The notes below the pieces were generated by a model that was not told where the DNA came from, made no database searches, and saw nothing but the letters and a program-made list of their open reading frames with translations. A program made the position numbers and the translations under genes. DNA of 64,000 nt. Origin: Dyadobacter sp. CY312. Lineage in GTDB: Bacteria > Bacteroidota > Bacteroidia > Cytophagales > Spirosomataceae. The stretch spans positions 124,001 through 188,000 of the forward strand of contig NZ_JAJUXG010000011.1 in assembly GCF_021390535.1 (NCBI RefSeq), in the 5' to 3' direction. This document shows positions 17,272-27,000 of the stretch, one piece after another (positions within the stretch are counted from its first letter, which is position 1; every line of letters starts with the position of its first letter).

Positions 17272-18063
17272 TTATAACCTTGCAAGAAGTTCTTGTTTTT
17301 TGGTTTTGAAATCTTCTTCCGTAATATGTCCTTTCTCCAATAGCACATTGAGTTTTTCAATTGTTTCTATGATGATGTCCTGAGGAGTACGCGTTGGTAC
17401 TTCCACTCCCGAACTATAAGCCTGCCTGACATCGTCCTGAACTGTGTGGCTATGGACTACGTCGTAAGGCAGTTCAGGGGTTTCCTGCTGATGAATACCC
17501 GGTTCTGAAATCAAAGATAGATCGTTCAAATTCACGGTGCCATCGTTGCTCGTAAACTGATAGGAGCGTCCACTCCCCTGTTGTTGCGATACACCCGAAA
17601 TCTGATGATGTTTCGTATCGTAAATATAGCGTTTACCGTCTTCTTCAATAACCAGGCGGCGCGCCGGACCAAAGTAGGCATATTTGAAATTGTTCTGGGA
17701 ACCGCTGGATGTAGGACTTCCGAAAATTGTTGGCCAGGATTTATCCGGCTTTACTTCTTCCGAAACTGGCCTTTCGTCGTCATCAGCCACAAATATTATT
17801 TTTGTAGAGACCAAATCCGAAAGCTCGGCGGCAACTTGTTCCACTTTTACTTTCAGGCCATGGTTGAACATGTCGCCAACCATTGTCATTCCGCCCCGCA
17901 TCCATTGACCGGCTCCTCCGAGTTCCGGGATATTAAACTGAGCCATGGTTCCGTTGCCTCTCACTAGCGCATTTGCCAGTGTTTCCACTGTACTTTGGTC
18001 GAGACTGTATTTTTGAGCAATTTCGCTTATAGCTTGCCGACCTTCTTTTGTAAGTGCTTTCAT
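17272..18063 (-). CDS. SHOCT-domain protein
   Basis: A 263-residue soluble protein. The N-terminal part (1-60) is helical, resembling a helix-turn-helix-like segment (GRQAISEIAQKYSLDQSTVE). A Gly-rich stretch GGAGQWMRGGM follows, then a beta-rich central part. The last 35 residues form a SHOCT motif (IIIETIEKLNVLLEKGHITEEDFKTKKQELL), a short oligomerisation or nucleic-acid-linked helical pair. Family function is unknown. It is alone between a plus-strand fasciclin gene and a minus-strand dioxygenase gene. Confidence 0.75.
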   Translation of the reverse strand: MKALTKEGRQAISEIAQKYSLDQSTVETLANALVRGNGTMAQFNIPELGGAGQWMRGGMTMVGDMFNHGLKVKVEQVAAELSDLVSTKIIFVADDDERPVSEEVKPDKSWPTIFGSPTSSGSQNNFKYAYFGPARRLVIEEDGKRYIYDTKHHQISGVSQQQGSGRSYQFTSNDGTVNLNDLSLISEPGIHQQETPELPYDVVHSHTVQDDVRQAYSSGVEVPTRTPQDIIIETIEKLNVLLEKGHITEEDFKTKKQELLARL

Positions 18064-18166
18064 AGTTTTGGCTTTACGCTATTGGCAATTAGCCGTTAGC
18101 TATGTTTGTTTTATGACTTATACAACCACAAAAACAATGCCATAAGTCGGTAAACTGAATTACTTA

Positions 18167-18793
18167 TCATCTTGCTGCCGGGTAATTCGGAATATTTCTG
18201 CCCAGATAAATATTGCGTTCGCCTTTGTACATATTACCAACGTCTATCAGTTTCACAATACCGCTTCCGCCACGATTTTCAAGTTTGTTTCTTTTTTCCG
18301 GCGTAAGTAAAGGATCGTCCGAGAATAAAAATTCATCGATGTAGTATTCGTTGATACCGGGTTCTTTTACCGTAATGTGAATGTGAGCCGGTTCATCTTC
18401 ATTGGGGTAAGGAGCAGGCCGTAAAGTCCCGAATTTGTAAAAACCCTTTTGATCTGTTTTCACCCAGCCACGAATATATCCGTGCCGTTTAGCCCAGCCT
18501 TTCTCATCTCCTTTTTTGGGGTAAACACCCTTTTCATTGGTGTGGTAAACATACAGTACAACATCGGGAGCAGGAGTTTTCCCATCCGCTTTGTACACAG
18601 TTCCATTGATTCCCAAAGGTTTTTTACCATCCCAGCTTACGTCCGGAAGTGTTGTAAAGGCAGGTAGTTTCTCGAAAGGAATTGTATTCTCATATATGGC
18701 CTCACAACCTTCGCAAGGGCCTCCTACTTTTTTGGTTTGAGCCAGAGCAGTCAAACAACTCATCATCAGAATAGAAAAGATCAGATTTTTCAT
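18167..18793 (-). CDS. Exported intradiol ring-cleavage dioxygenase-like protein
   Basis: A 208-residue protein with a signal peptide (MKNLIFSILMMSCLTALAQ). The domain is the protocatechuate 3,4-dioxygenase fold, and the four Fe(III) ligands of that family are visible: Tyr91 (GVYP), Tyr129 (RPAPYP), His137 and His139 (PAHIHI). It is shorter than the classical catalytic subunits and is exported, like many secreted intradiol-dioxygenase-like proteins of unknown substrate in Bacteroidota. No catechol pathway genes are nearby. Iron binding is therefore likely, while the reaction is inferred only. Confidence 0.87.
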   Translation of the reverse strand: MKNLIFSILMMSCLTALAQTKKVGGPCEGCEAIYENTIPFEKLPAFTTLPDVSWDGKKPLGINGTVYKADGKTPAPDVVLYVYHTNEKGVYPKKGDEKGWAKRHGYIRGWVKTDQKGFYKFGTLRPAPYPNEDEPAHIHITVKEPGINEYYIDEFLFSDDPLLTPEKRNKLENRGGSGIVKLIDVGNMYKGERNIYLGRNIPNYPAAR

Positions 18794-18939
18794 GACTTTA
18801 TATTTGTTTTATATGCGGCAACCAACACAAACATTGATTTTCAACAAATTAACAAAAAATAATATCATTACAACGCAACGAATCAAGGGATTAGATTCCA
18901 TCATGAAAGTATAAAATCCCGACAACGCTCTGCTTCTCT

Positions 18940-19719
18940 TCATATCATTCTCTTTACCGAATAAACACAAATAAAGCCTTCATTTCCTTTTACCTTTTTA
19001 CTCGTAATCAGCTCATTAAATTCTGATTCGGTAGGAAGCCGATACGTAACAAGTTCCTTTGCTGACTTATTCTTTTCCAGCATTTTGGAGAAAATAGCTA
19101 TTTCAGAATGTGAGTTTTTATAAGTTGTAAGCACACTTCGCCATTCGCAAAACTCCTGAGCCTGATGCCAACTTACGCCATACACCGGTTTGTCATCATT
19201 CTGCATTTTCCAGTTATCGGGTAACATGGATTGTACATATTCATGGGAAAAGGCTGCATCCGCTTCTATAAAATGTATAAATTCCGACCATTCTTTATTC
19301 GTAACAGATTGTTTTGAAATAGATGCCGTTACAAAAACAGGGACAATCCTGTCAGAGTCCACAGATGTAGCTGATAAGTGTTCCTCCGGTTTGGGATTTC
19401 TATCATTTTTTAAAATGTATAGTGTTGCCCCAATAGCCAGAACACTTATCATGGCGAATCTCGTGAAATGATGCCTTTTCATTTTTGATAAATTGAGTTG
19501 TGCTGATTCAAAAGGATTGGAAATGAGTATGGGTTTAAAAAGCAGGAAAACATCTTTGACAAACAACCATTTCGCCCTACCGATGCCTTTCTCCTGGATA
19601 TGTCGGTAAAATCTTTCAAACAGATCACCTTCAATATCTTCCTGAAATTCTGCTTTGCAAAACCATCTGAAAATAGTCAGGGCTAGTTTAGGTGGCACAT
19701 CATTTTTGAATTCGTCCAT
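18940..19719 (-). CDS. Permease-prefix domain fused to a SUMF1-like domain
   Basis: A 259-residue chimera. Residues about 8-65 (FRWFCKAEFQEDIEGDLFER) match the 'permease prefix' found before MacB/FtsX-type ABC permeases in Cytophagales. One membrane helix follows (about 85-102). The rest resembles a shortened formylglycine-generating-enzyme fold: SKQSVTNKEWSEFIHFI, PVYGVSWHQAQEFCEWR and YRLPTESEFNEL. It lacks the catalytic cysteine pair and the usual C-terminal RGGSF...NLGFR block, so it is probably not an oxidase and may be a binding or sensor module. It begins 8 bases after a PadR gene, the normal partner of prefix-bearing permeases. Whether the permease part was lost or this is a stable architecture cannot be told here. 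Confidence 0.75.
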   Translation of the reverse strand: MDEFKNDVPPKLALTIFRWFCKAEFQEDIEGDLFERFYRHIQEKGIGRAKWLFVKDVFLLFKPILISNPFESAQLNLSKMKRHHFTRFAMISVLAIGATLYILKNDRNPKPEEHLSATSVDSDRIVPVFVTASISKQSVTNKEWSEFIHFIEADAAFSHEYVQSMLPDNWKMQNDDKPVYGVSWHQAQEFCEWRSVLTTYKNSHSEIAIFSKMLEKNKSAKELVTYRLPTESEFNELITSKKVKGNEGFICVYSVKRMI

Positions 19720-19727
19720 GTTGAATA

Positions 19728-20054
19728 TCAGTTAAAAGCGATTTCAGGAATAGCATTCCACAGCGCCAACCGTTGATTTTTTACATCATTTAAAACCTTT
19801 TGTCCTTCTGGCGTCACCGTAAAATACCGTTTGCGCTTCCCTCCCCTTACCTTGGTGGCTTCTCCAAACATGGACGTCAATAATCCTTTGTCTTCCAACC
19901 TCCGCAAAACAGTCTGCAAGGCTCCGATGCTGACTTTACGATTCAGACGATTTTCCATTTCGTCAATAATTGCTATTCCGTAGGCTTCATTAAACAGCAC
20001 AGCTACGGTTAAAAGCACTACTTCCTCAAATTCCCCTAAATGATACTGGTTCAT
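19728..20054 (-). CDS. PadR-family transcriptional regulator
   Basis: A 108-residue winged-helix regulator of the short PadR type (NQYHLGEFEEVVLLTVAVLF, then GALQTVLRRLEDKGLLTS and the wing GGKRKRYFTVTPEGQKVL). In Cytophagales such genes precede permease-prefix proteins, and this one is followed after 8 bases by the prefix-SUMF1 fusion, so the two are a transcription unit. It is probably an autorepressor responding to a small ligand or membrane stress. No palindrome in its upstream region stands out. Confidence 0.92.
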   Translation of the reverse strand: MNQYHLGEFEEVVLLTVAVLFNEAYGIAIIDEMENRLNRKVSIGALQTVLRRLEDKGLLTSMFGEATKVRGGKRKRYFTVTPEGQKVLNDVKNQRLALWNAIPEIAFN

Positions 20055-20225
20055 GATCTTATTATTTACTCAAATGTAGTTAATATGATTTTATATTTAC
20101 AACATTTGTAGTTAAAATATCTACCTAATTGACTTAGAAGATGTTTAACACTAAAGATAAAAGACGATAATTACGTAAAAGATTTTAAGGATGCGTGAAC
20201 AAGAGAGTAAATACTCCAGCAGTGT

Positions 20226-20723
20226 TTATATTTCCAGCCGATACAACCAATATCGTTTGCCAAATCGACTTTCAAGATCTTTCACTTTCACAAAACCCAT
20301 ACTCTCATAAATGTACCGGGCGGCGTCCATGAATTCTGATGTATGCAATGCAACCACTTTTTCGTTGGTTTCTTTCGCCACAGCAATGCAAGTTTGCATC
20401 AGTTCCCTGCCAATTCCACGTCCGCCAAAATCGGGATGAACACCAACCATCCGAACGTAGCTCCAACCTGCATCATAAATTTCTGTGGGATTGCCATTGG
20501 GAATGAAAAATGCCATTCCGACAATTTGTTCGTCGTATACACACACATAGCAGGTTGACTTATTTAACAAATCGGTATAGACAGTTTCATTCCTCAAATT
20601 ACTATGCAGTTTCGCCCAATTATCTTCTGTTAATACGTTTTGAAATGTCCCATATGAATCCAAACCAAGCTGTTTGAGCTGAGGTATATCTGCAATAGTT
20701 GCGGTGCGATATGTAAATGCCAT
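20226..20723 (-). CDS. GNAT-family N-acetyltransferase
   Basis: A 165-residue acetyltransferase. The start at 20723 (MAFTYRTATIADIPQLKQLG) fits GNAT beginnings; a longer frame to 20801 adds 26 unlikely residues. The acetyl-CoA loop is VGVHPDFGGRGIGRELMQTC, followed by ALHTSEFMDAARYIYESMGF. It transfers acetyl groups to an amine that cannot be named. It is isolated on the minus strand. Confidence 0.88.
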   Translation of the reverse strand: MAFTYRTATIADIPQLKQLGLDSYGTFQNVLTEDNWAKLHSNLRNETVYTDLLNKSTCYVCVYDEQIVGMAFFIPNGNPTEIYDAGWSYVRMVGVHPDFGGRGIGRELMQTCIAVAKETNEKVVALHTSEFMDAARYIYESMGFVKVKDLESRFGKRYWLYRLEI

Positions 20724-20901
20724 TTGATCTGTTCGGTCCGAAATGAGTTCAAATAAAATTACATAGAGTTTTACAGATAAAAAAGAGAGCGGTCGACGCA
20801 AGGAGACAGTGAGAATTAATAGCTCTGTGTCTCTCCAGATTCCTCTGTGAAACTCTGTGTCACCGATTCAAGCACAATTTTACTCTTTCACAACATTAAG
20901 A

Positions 20902-21186
20902 TTAATACTGCAACGGATAACCAATCGTAAACATAAAACCCGGATCCAGCCAGGTATCGATCATTTCGTTAAGTGTTTCCGTGGTGATTAGGTAACCTTT
21001 TCCGCTCTTATCGGTATAAGAAACCCGAAGCATATCCAGACTATTATCTTCCCGAAAATTATAGCATTTTATGATGAAAGACTCGTAGTCGTCCTCATCC
21101 ATTTCGGTAATCACCCTGCCACTTTCTCCGATCACGATAATGTGAAACATCGCTGTTTTTAGCTTAGAGGATAACCTATCGTTCAA
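20902..21186 (-). CDS. Small protein of unknown function
   Basis: A 94-residue acidic protein, not recognised. It has alternating strands and helices (FHIIVIGESGRVITEMDEDD, then LNEMIDTWLDPGFMFTIGYP), no signal peptide or membrane segment. Met13 (position 21150) could be the true start. It stands between the GNAT and DUF695-type genes on the same strand. Codon use looks coding, but evidence is limited to an open frame and plausible composition. Confidence 0.5.
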   Translation of the reverse strand: MNDRLSSKLKTAMFHIIVIGESGRVITEMDEDDYESFIIKCYNFREDNSLDMLRVSYTDKSGKGYLITTETLNEMIDTWLDPGFMFTIGYPLQY

Positions 21187-21305
21187 TTTTATTTGACGAA
21201 TTAGTTTTATTTCTCCAAAGATAATTAATTGACAGTCATGAGAGAGGGAAACTTATTGAACGGTTGCCCTAAGAAATAAACTTGACAAAAGATGAATTTA
21301 CTCAA

Positions 21306-22400
21306 TCAATTGCGATTAAATCTCTCGAAGGATTGCCAATATTTGTCTTTATAAATGTCGTATGCTATTTCAATTTTGTCAGAATAAGTCTTCTGAATGT
21401 TATTTGCAACAGTTGAAGGTTTCCTGAAATCCTTACAGGCAAAGAAAATCTCTCTCAAATTATTCGACGTCTGCCTACCAATATTGAGATATCCATCGAA
21501 ATCCTTCAGCACATCCAAAAAGTTATCCTCAATCTCCTCAAGCAACTTATATGTTTTATCGTCTGGCATCCCATTATTATTTTCGCCATCATACTTTATT
21601 TCTACTGTTAAAATCCAAGGATGTGAAGCTTTACTATCCCAATTCAAAAGGTCGGTATTGATCACGGCTATTAACACATTCCCATTTTCAATTTCCGCTT
21701 CCATAATTGAAAAGTTATCCTCTTCAGTATTCGCTCTAACACCTTCATACTTTTCTATGAATTCTTTTTGTCTCCAATGTAGGAAATCTTTAAGTTTTTC
21801 AATAGGAACTAGATCATGTTGAATGTCTTCCATTCCAACAATCCTCATATTATCGATAACAGTTACGGAATCTAACTCTCCCAAATAAGTGTCAATAAAT
21901 ATGTAGGTTCCATTAGTTATAGTAGATTCGTCTTCTTTGCTGAAATCTTGATGAACAACCACAATATCAATTTCATCCGGATACTCAGAAAATTCGTTGG
22001 AGTAGAAACTCAAATTATCAACATTAAATTTGTAGTCTGACATTTCGATAGAAGCGTCTTTTATATCTGAAGCAGGTTTGAGGGCGGTAAATTTCCATCC
22101 TTTTATTTCAGGAGCCGAATTGACTAGGTCTTCCACAAAAACTATGTTTTTTACAGATCCATCCACGGTAAGCACTAATTCGGCCGTATTATGATCATAC
22201 ATGCCTGTCAGATAGAAAAAGCCCTCTCTTAATTGATCCAATTTTGGAGAAAGCTTATCAAAAAAGCTCTTTTCGATATTGTTACCTTCTTGTAACACTT
22301 TAAAAAATAACTTCTCATTTTTCAGAAACCAATTCCAAAAGTCCTTGTTAGAATATGTTTTGCTAGACTTCTTACCGAAAACATCCTTTAAAAATTTCAT
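21306..22400 (-). CDS. DUF695-like protein
   Basis: A 364-residue soluble acidic protein. The C-terminal third (HPWILTVEIKYDGENNNGMP, then a GYLNIGRQTSNNLREIFFAC block) resembles DUF695, and the N-terminal half looks like the extended form of such proteins. No catalytic residues can be assigned. By eye the gene is more AT-rich than the surrounding efflux and phytochrome genes, which may mean recent acquisition. It is flanked by the tolC terminator and a small unknown gene. Confidence 0.65.
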   Translation of the reverse strand: MKFLKDVFGKKSSKTYSNKDFWNWFLKNEKLFFKVLQEGNNIEKSFFDKLSPKLDQLREGFFYLTGMYDHNTAELVLTVDGSVKNIVFVEDLVNSAPEIKGWKFTALKPASDIKDASIEMSDYKFNVDNLSFYSNEFSEYPDEIDIVVVHQDFSKEDESTITNGTYIFIDTYLGELDSVTVIDNMRIVGMEDIQHDLVPIEKLKDFLHWRQKEFIEKYEGVRANTEEDNFSIMEAEIENGNVLIAVINTDLLNWDSKASHPWILTVEIKYDGENNNGMPDDKTYKLLEEIEDNFLDVLKDFDGYLNIGRQTSNNLREIFFACKDFRKPSTVANNIQKTYSDKIEIAYDIYKDKYWQSFERFNRN

Positions 22401-22479
22401 GAAATTGGATAGAATTTTGTGGAATTAACCTGAAAGTGAAAAATCAAATATACACGAAAGTTGCTAAATCCTAAAAACC

Positions 22480-22523
22480 AAAAAACTGTCGTAAACATCC
22501 TAAAATAAGGAGATTACGACAGT
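22480..22523 (-). terminator. Terminator of the RND efflux operon
   Basis: A perfect 10-base stem (22485-22494 / 22514-22523) with a run of Ts on the minus strand, 44 bases past the tolC-like stop codon. Confidence 0.82.
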
Positions 22524-22567
22524 CGACTTGAAACGATTATCAGTAGTATCTAACAAACAACTCACAA

Positions 22568-23911
22568 TTAATCATTAACAATCCCCATCGTCCGATCCAG
22601 CTCAATTTTGGCCGACAGATAGTCGAACACTGCTTCCAGATAATTTGATTTGGCAGTCGTTAAGGCCAACTCCGCGTCAGTCAGTTCCAGTCGGGATGCC
22701 ACACCCTTTTCGTAACGATATTTGGTTATCGAATAACTCAATTCTGCTGTTTCGGATACATTTGCTTGTGTTTTAATGCGTTCGGACGCTTCATATAAAC
22801 TGGCTATTACCTGTTTAACTTCCGTTTTTAGTTGTTCCTGAGCATTGTTGAATATCAGGTCCGACTGTTGTCTTTCGATTTTACCCAAGGCGATTTTGTT
22901 CACATTTTGCATACCGCTGAACAACGGAATAGAAAACTGAATACCTGCGTAAAAAACCGGCGGCCAGCCAGCCTGGTCGTAGCGAAATTTGTTCGTTTGT
23001 GTCTGAATTTGATATTGGCTTACGAAACTTACCACCGGCAATCGCGCGGATTTGTATAAGTCGATTTCCTTATCATTGATTTCCTTATTCAAAGTGAGAA
23101 TCTGAAAATCGGGACGATGCGACAAAGAACTGCGCAATGTGCCGGTTTCCGTTGGAATGGAATCCGTTGCATTGAATTGCAGGGAATCGGACAGAACAAG
23201 CTCGGTTTCTGCATCATTTCCAACTAAAATACTCAGTTGTTGCTGACTGATTTGTAAGGCATAAGTGAGTCTCAAAACATCTGGTTCCAGATTTTTCACC
23301 AATGTATATGCCCGCAACGTATCTACCCGAAGGGCCCGTCCCTGCGCAAGCAGCGAACGGGAATCTGCAAGTGCTTTTTTGTTACGTGAAATGCTTTCTT
23401 TTTGCAGTTTTAGTCGCTCCTGCAATACAAGAAATTGCACATAATTTTGCTTCACCTGGGCAACCACATCCACTTCCCGTTCCTGGTACGAGAGTCGGCT
23501 TTGCTTTTCCAAAAGCTTTCTGCGCTGGATTTCGTATTTGGCTCCGGCATTGTAAAGCGGCTGCGCCAAAGTAACCTGCGCACCTGTCACTTCCGATCCA
23601 CCAATACGCCCATAACCTACTCCTTCCGACGACGAACTTGAGTTCAATCCAAAGAAAACGGGACGTTGGAAATAACGTTGAAATTGCCCTGTGAGGCCGA
23701 TACTTGGTAAAAGCAACCCCTTTGTTATCTCCGTTTGCTGTCTGGATTTGGAGATATTGAGGGAGTCAATCCGCAAATCACGGTTGTGTGATTTGGCCTG
23801 TTCGATCGCCTGTTTCAGGGAAAGTGGCTGACTTTGGGCGTCGGCAATGGTCGGTATTACGGCTAGAATGACCAGCCATAACCCTGTTTTTATATTTATA
23901 TAATTTTTCAT
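22568..23911 (-). CDS. TolC-family outer-membrane efflux channel
   Basis: An outer-membrane factor of about 447 residues. I take the ATG at 23911 (MKNYINIKTGLWLVILAVIP), which starts the signal peptide; a frame to 23935 adds eight residues. Two OEP repeats follow, with LSLKQAIEQAKSHNRDLRID near the N-terminus, the long helices QRRKLLEKQSRLSYQEREVD and the second-repeat GVASRLELTDAELAL. It is the last gene of an ArsR-adaptor-pump-channel operon and would complete the tripartite exporter. The substrate is unknown. Confidence 0.93.
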   Translation of the reverse strand: MKNYINIKTGLWLVILAVIPTIADAQSQPLSLKQAIEQAKSHNRDLRIDSLNISKSRQQTEITKGLLLPSIGLTGQFQRYFQRPVFFGLNSSSSSEGVGYGRIGGSEVTGAQVTLAQPLYNAGAKYEIQRRKLLEKQSRLSYQEREVDVVAQVKQNYVQFLVLQERLKLQKESISRNKKALADSRSLLAQGRALRVDTLRAYTLVKNLEPDVLRLTYALQISQQQLSILVGNDAETELVLSDSLQFNATDSIPTETGTLRSSLSHRPDFQILTLNKEINDKEIDLYKSARLPVVSFVSQYQIQTQTNKFRYDQAGWPPVFYAGIQFSIPLFSGMQNVNKIALGKIERQQSDLIFNNAQEQLKTEVKQVIASLYEASERIKTQANVSETAELSYSITKYRYEKGVASRLELTDAELALTTAKSNYLEAVFDYLSAKIELDRTMGIVND

Positions 23912-23930
23912 TTTCTGTGATGTTTGATTT

Positions 23931-24015
23931 ACCACGGAGGTTTACACAGAGCTTCCCGGAGATTTGTTATAAAACTCTGTGAAACTCCACCTAAACTCTT
24001 CTTAAACTCCGTGGT
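23931..24015. repeat. Intergenic inverted repeat (accacggag type)
   Basis: The 9-base arms 23931-23939 and 24007-24015 are perfect inverted copies, with a nested pair (23945-23951 / 23975-23981). The interior reads like the 'ctctgtgaaactccgtgg' sequences scattered between genes in Bacteroidota; a related stretch lies at 20830-20862. Confidence 0.6.
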
Positions 24016-24021
24016 TATATT

Positions 24022-27000
24022 TTAATGATGCACTAACTCTTCAACCAACTCCCCACTTTCCTCTTTCGCATGTCCCTTATGTGGTCGTGAGAAGTAGGAA
24101 TAAATGGCTGGAATGACGTAGAGCGTCAATATCCCGGCGAAGATCAGCCCTCCTACTACCACAATTCCCAGTGACTGGCGACTGCCCGATGCTGTTCCGA
24201 GCGATAAAGCGATGGGTAGTGTACCGAAAATCATGGCCAGGGTTGTCATCAAAATCGGTCGGAAACGGGACACCGCAGCGATCTTGGCTGACTCGATAAT
24301 GCTGTTGCCTTCTTCCTTACTTTGGTTGGCAAATTCCACGATCAGGATACCGTTTTTAGTTATCAAACCGATGAGCATAATGATTCCGATTTGGCTAAAA
24401 ATATTGATCGTTTGCTCTGTAAACCATAAGCTTAGCAATGCGCCAGTCAATGCCATTGGAACTGTTAAAAGAATGATAAACGGATCGATCAGACTTTCAA
24501 ACTGTGCAGCCAGAACCAGGTAAATCAGCACGATAGCGAAAATGAATGCAAAAATGAGACTGTCACTACTTTCGGAGTAATCACGGCTTTGTCCGGCCAG
24601 GGCAGTGCTGAAACCTTTGGGAAGTTCCTTGGCTGTGATTTTATCAATTTCTTTGATTGCCTCACCCAAACTTACTCCCGCAGCCGGCGTCGCTGAAATG
24701 GTTGCGCTATATGACTGATTGTATCGGTAAATCGCTGGCGGACTGATACCTTCATTCAATTTGGTAAGGTTATCGAGCGACACCATTTCGCCACTTCCTG
24801 ATTTCAAATAAAGCGATCGGAGGTCATAAGGCGCAGAGCGGTCTTCCCGATCCAGCTGACCAATAACTTCATATTGACGGTCGTTGTGGATAAAATATCC
24901 GTAACGACGGCTACTTAATGCAAGCTGTAAAGTTTGCCCGATTGATTGTGTTGAAATTCCCAATTGAGCAGCACGCTGACGGTCAATGGAAATACTGATT
25001 TCAGGACGATTGATTTTAAAATCTGCATCAGCAAAGTTCAGTTTCGGATTACTCCCAACCTGTCCCATCAATTTTGGCATCACGTCGATCAATTCTTTCA
25101 AACCCGGCGCCTGCACCACATACTGAACCGGCTGCGTATTTCCGTATCCTCCAATTGTCGGCGTTTGAACGGGGATGATCAGCACATTCCTGAATTTGCC
25201 CGAAGCAGCCACCAGTTTCATGAAAATCTGTTGCTGAGTGAGTCCGCTTTTTCGATCTTTTGGTTCTTTCAGAAATATCCACTGAAAACCGCCATTTACA
25301 GGCTGAGCCAAAGTTCCACCCGCCGCTGCAACGGCAGTATAGGTACGTTCTTCATTCAAATCCGGAATAGAATCACTGATAAAGTTCCCGATTTCCTTCA
25401 TACTCGCTTCCATACTTTCGTACGAAGTTCCCTCGGGAGCCATCACCGCCAGACCAATCATCGAACGGTCTTCAAGCGGAGCCAATTCCGACGGCAACTT
25501 AGGCGCAAGCCAATATGCTACGCCGAATGAAGCGGCCAGCAATACAAATCCAAGCCAGCGAACCTTCATGAAAGCGGCCAATGAATTGCCATAAGCATTA
25601 TTGAGTTTCACAAAATAAGGCTCGGTTTTCTTGTAAAGCCAATTGTGAGAAGTACCCGATTTGAGCAAATAGGCACTCATCATTGGCGTCAGCGTGAGAG
25701 CAACAAAGGCTGAAATGGATACCGATCCGGCGACAACAATGGCGAATTCTTTAAACAATCGCCCGGTTAATCCTCCCAGAAACAGAATCGGCAGAAATAC
25801 TGCAACCAATGTAATTGTGGTGGAAATAACAGCGAAATAAATCTCTGCCGAACCTTGCCGCGCTGCCATGATAGGCGACATGCCCTGCTCCACCTTTGCG
25901 TAAATATTTTCCAGTACAATAATCGCATCATCGACCACAAGCCCGATCGCCAGAACCAATCCCAGCAACGTCAGTACGTTGATCGAAAAACCGGCGATGT
26001 ACATGATAAAAAAGGACGATATGATCGAAACCGGGATCGCCACAAGTGGAATGATGGTACTTCGCCAGTCACGCAAAAAGATGAATATAATCAGCGAAAC
26101 GAGCGCGAATGCTAGTAATAAAGTCTCTTCAACTTCTGACAATGAGTTTCGTACAGGAACCGTAAAGTCTTTACCCAAAGCGATTTCATATTCCTTCGGA
26201 GCGGTTCTTTTTATTTCTTCAAAACGTTTTTTAAACTCATCCACAATGGCAAGCGAATTGGCGCCACGCTGCGGACTCACACCCGTACCAACTCCATATT
26301 CAGCCGTTTTTCCACTGTAAATAATCATGGCGGTCCGTTCATTCTGGGACGACATAATCGCTTCGCCCACATCTTTGAACCGGACAATAGCACCGGCACT
26401 TTCCCGAAGGATCATGTTGTTAAAATCGTCTTCGGTAACCAGTCTTCCCTGCGTACGCAAAGTCACCTCAGTATTGGCACCTTCAATCCGTCCGCTTGGC
26501 AAATCAACGTTTTCCTTTTGCAGGGCATTTTGTATATCAATGGGCGTCAGTCCATAAGCAGCCAATTTTACAGGATCCATCCGTAACCGCATGGCACGTT
26601 TACGGCCAGCATATGAATCGACCAAACGAACTCCCGAAATAGATTGCAGCTTTTCTTTGACATTGATATTGACAAAATCCGTAACATCTTCCAGACTTTT
26701 GGTTTTGCTCTGAACAGTCAGAAACACGAGAAAATCTGCCGGACCGGCTTTTTCTACAATCGTTGGTTCAATGTCCGTTGGTAATTGCTGACGGGATTTT
26801 GAAACCTTGTCACGAACGTCATTTGCAGCCGCTTCGAGATCGGCATTTAACTCAAATTCAACAGTAATAATACTCACCTGTTCACGGGAAGTGGAAGAAA
26901 CAGAACGAATTCCGTTGGCTTCGGCGATGGCTTCTTCGAGTGGTTTGGTAACCTGCGAGGCAATGATATCGGCGCTGGCTCCCGGATAAACCGTGGTTAC

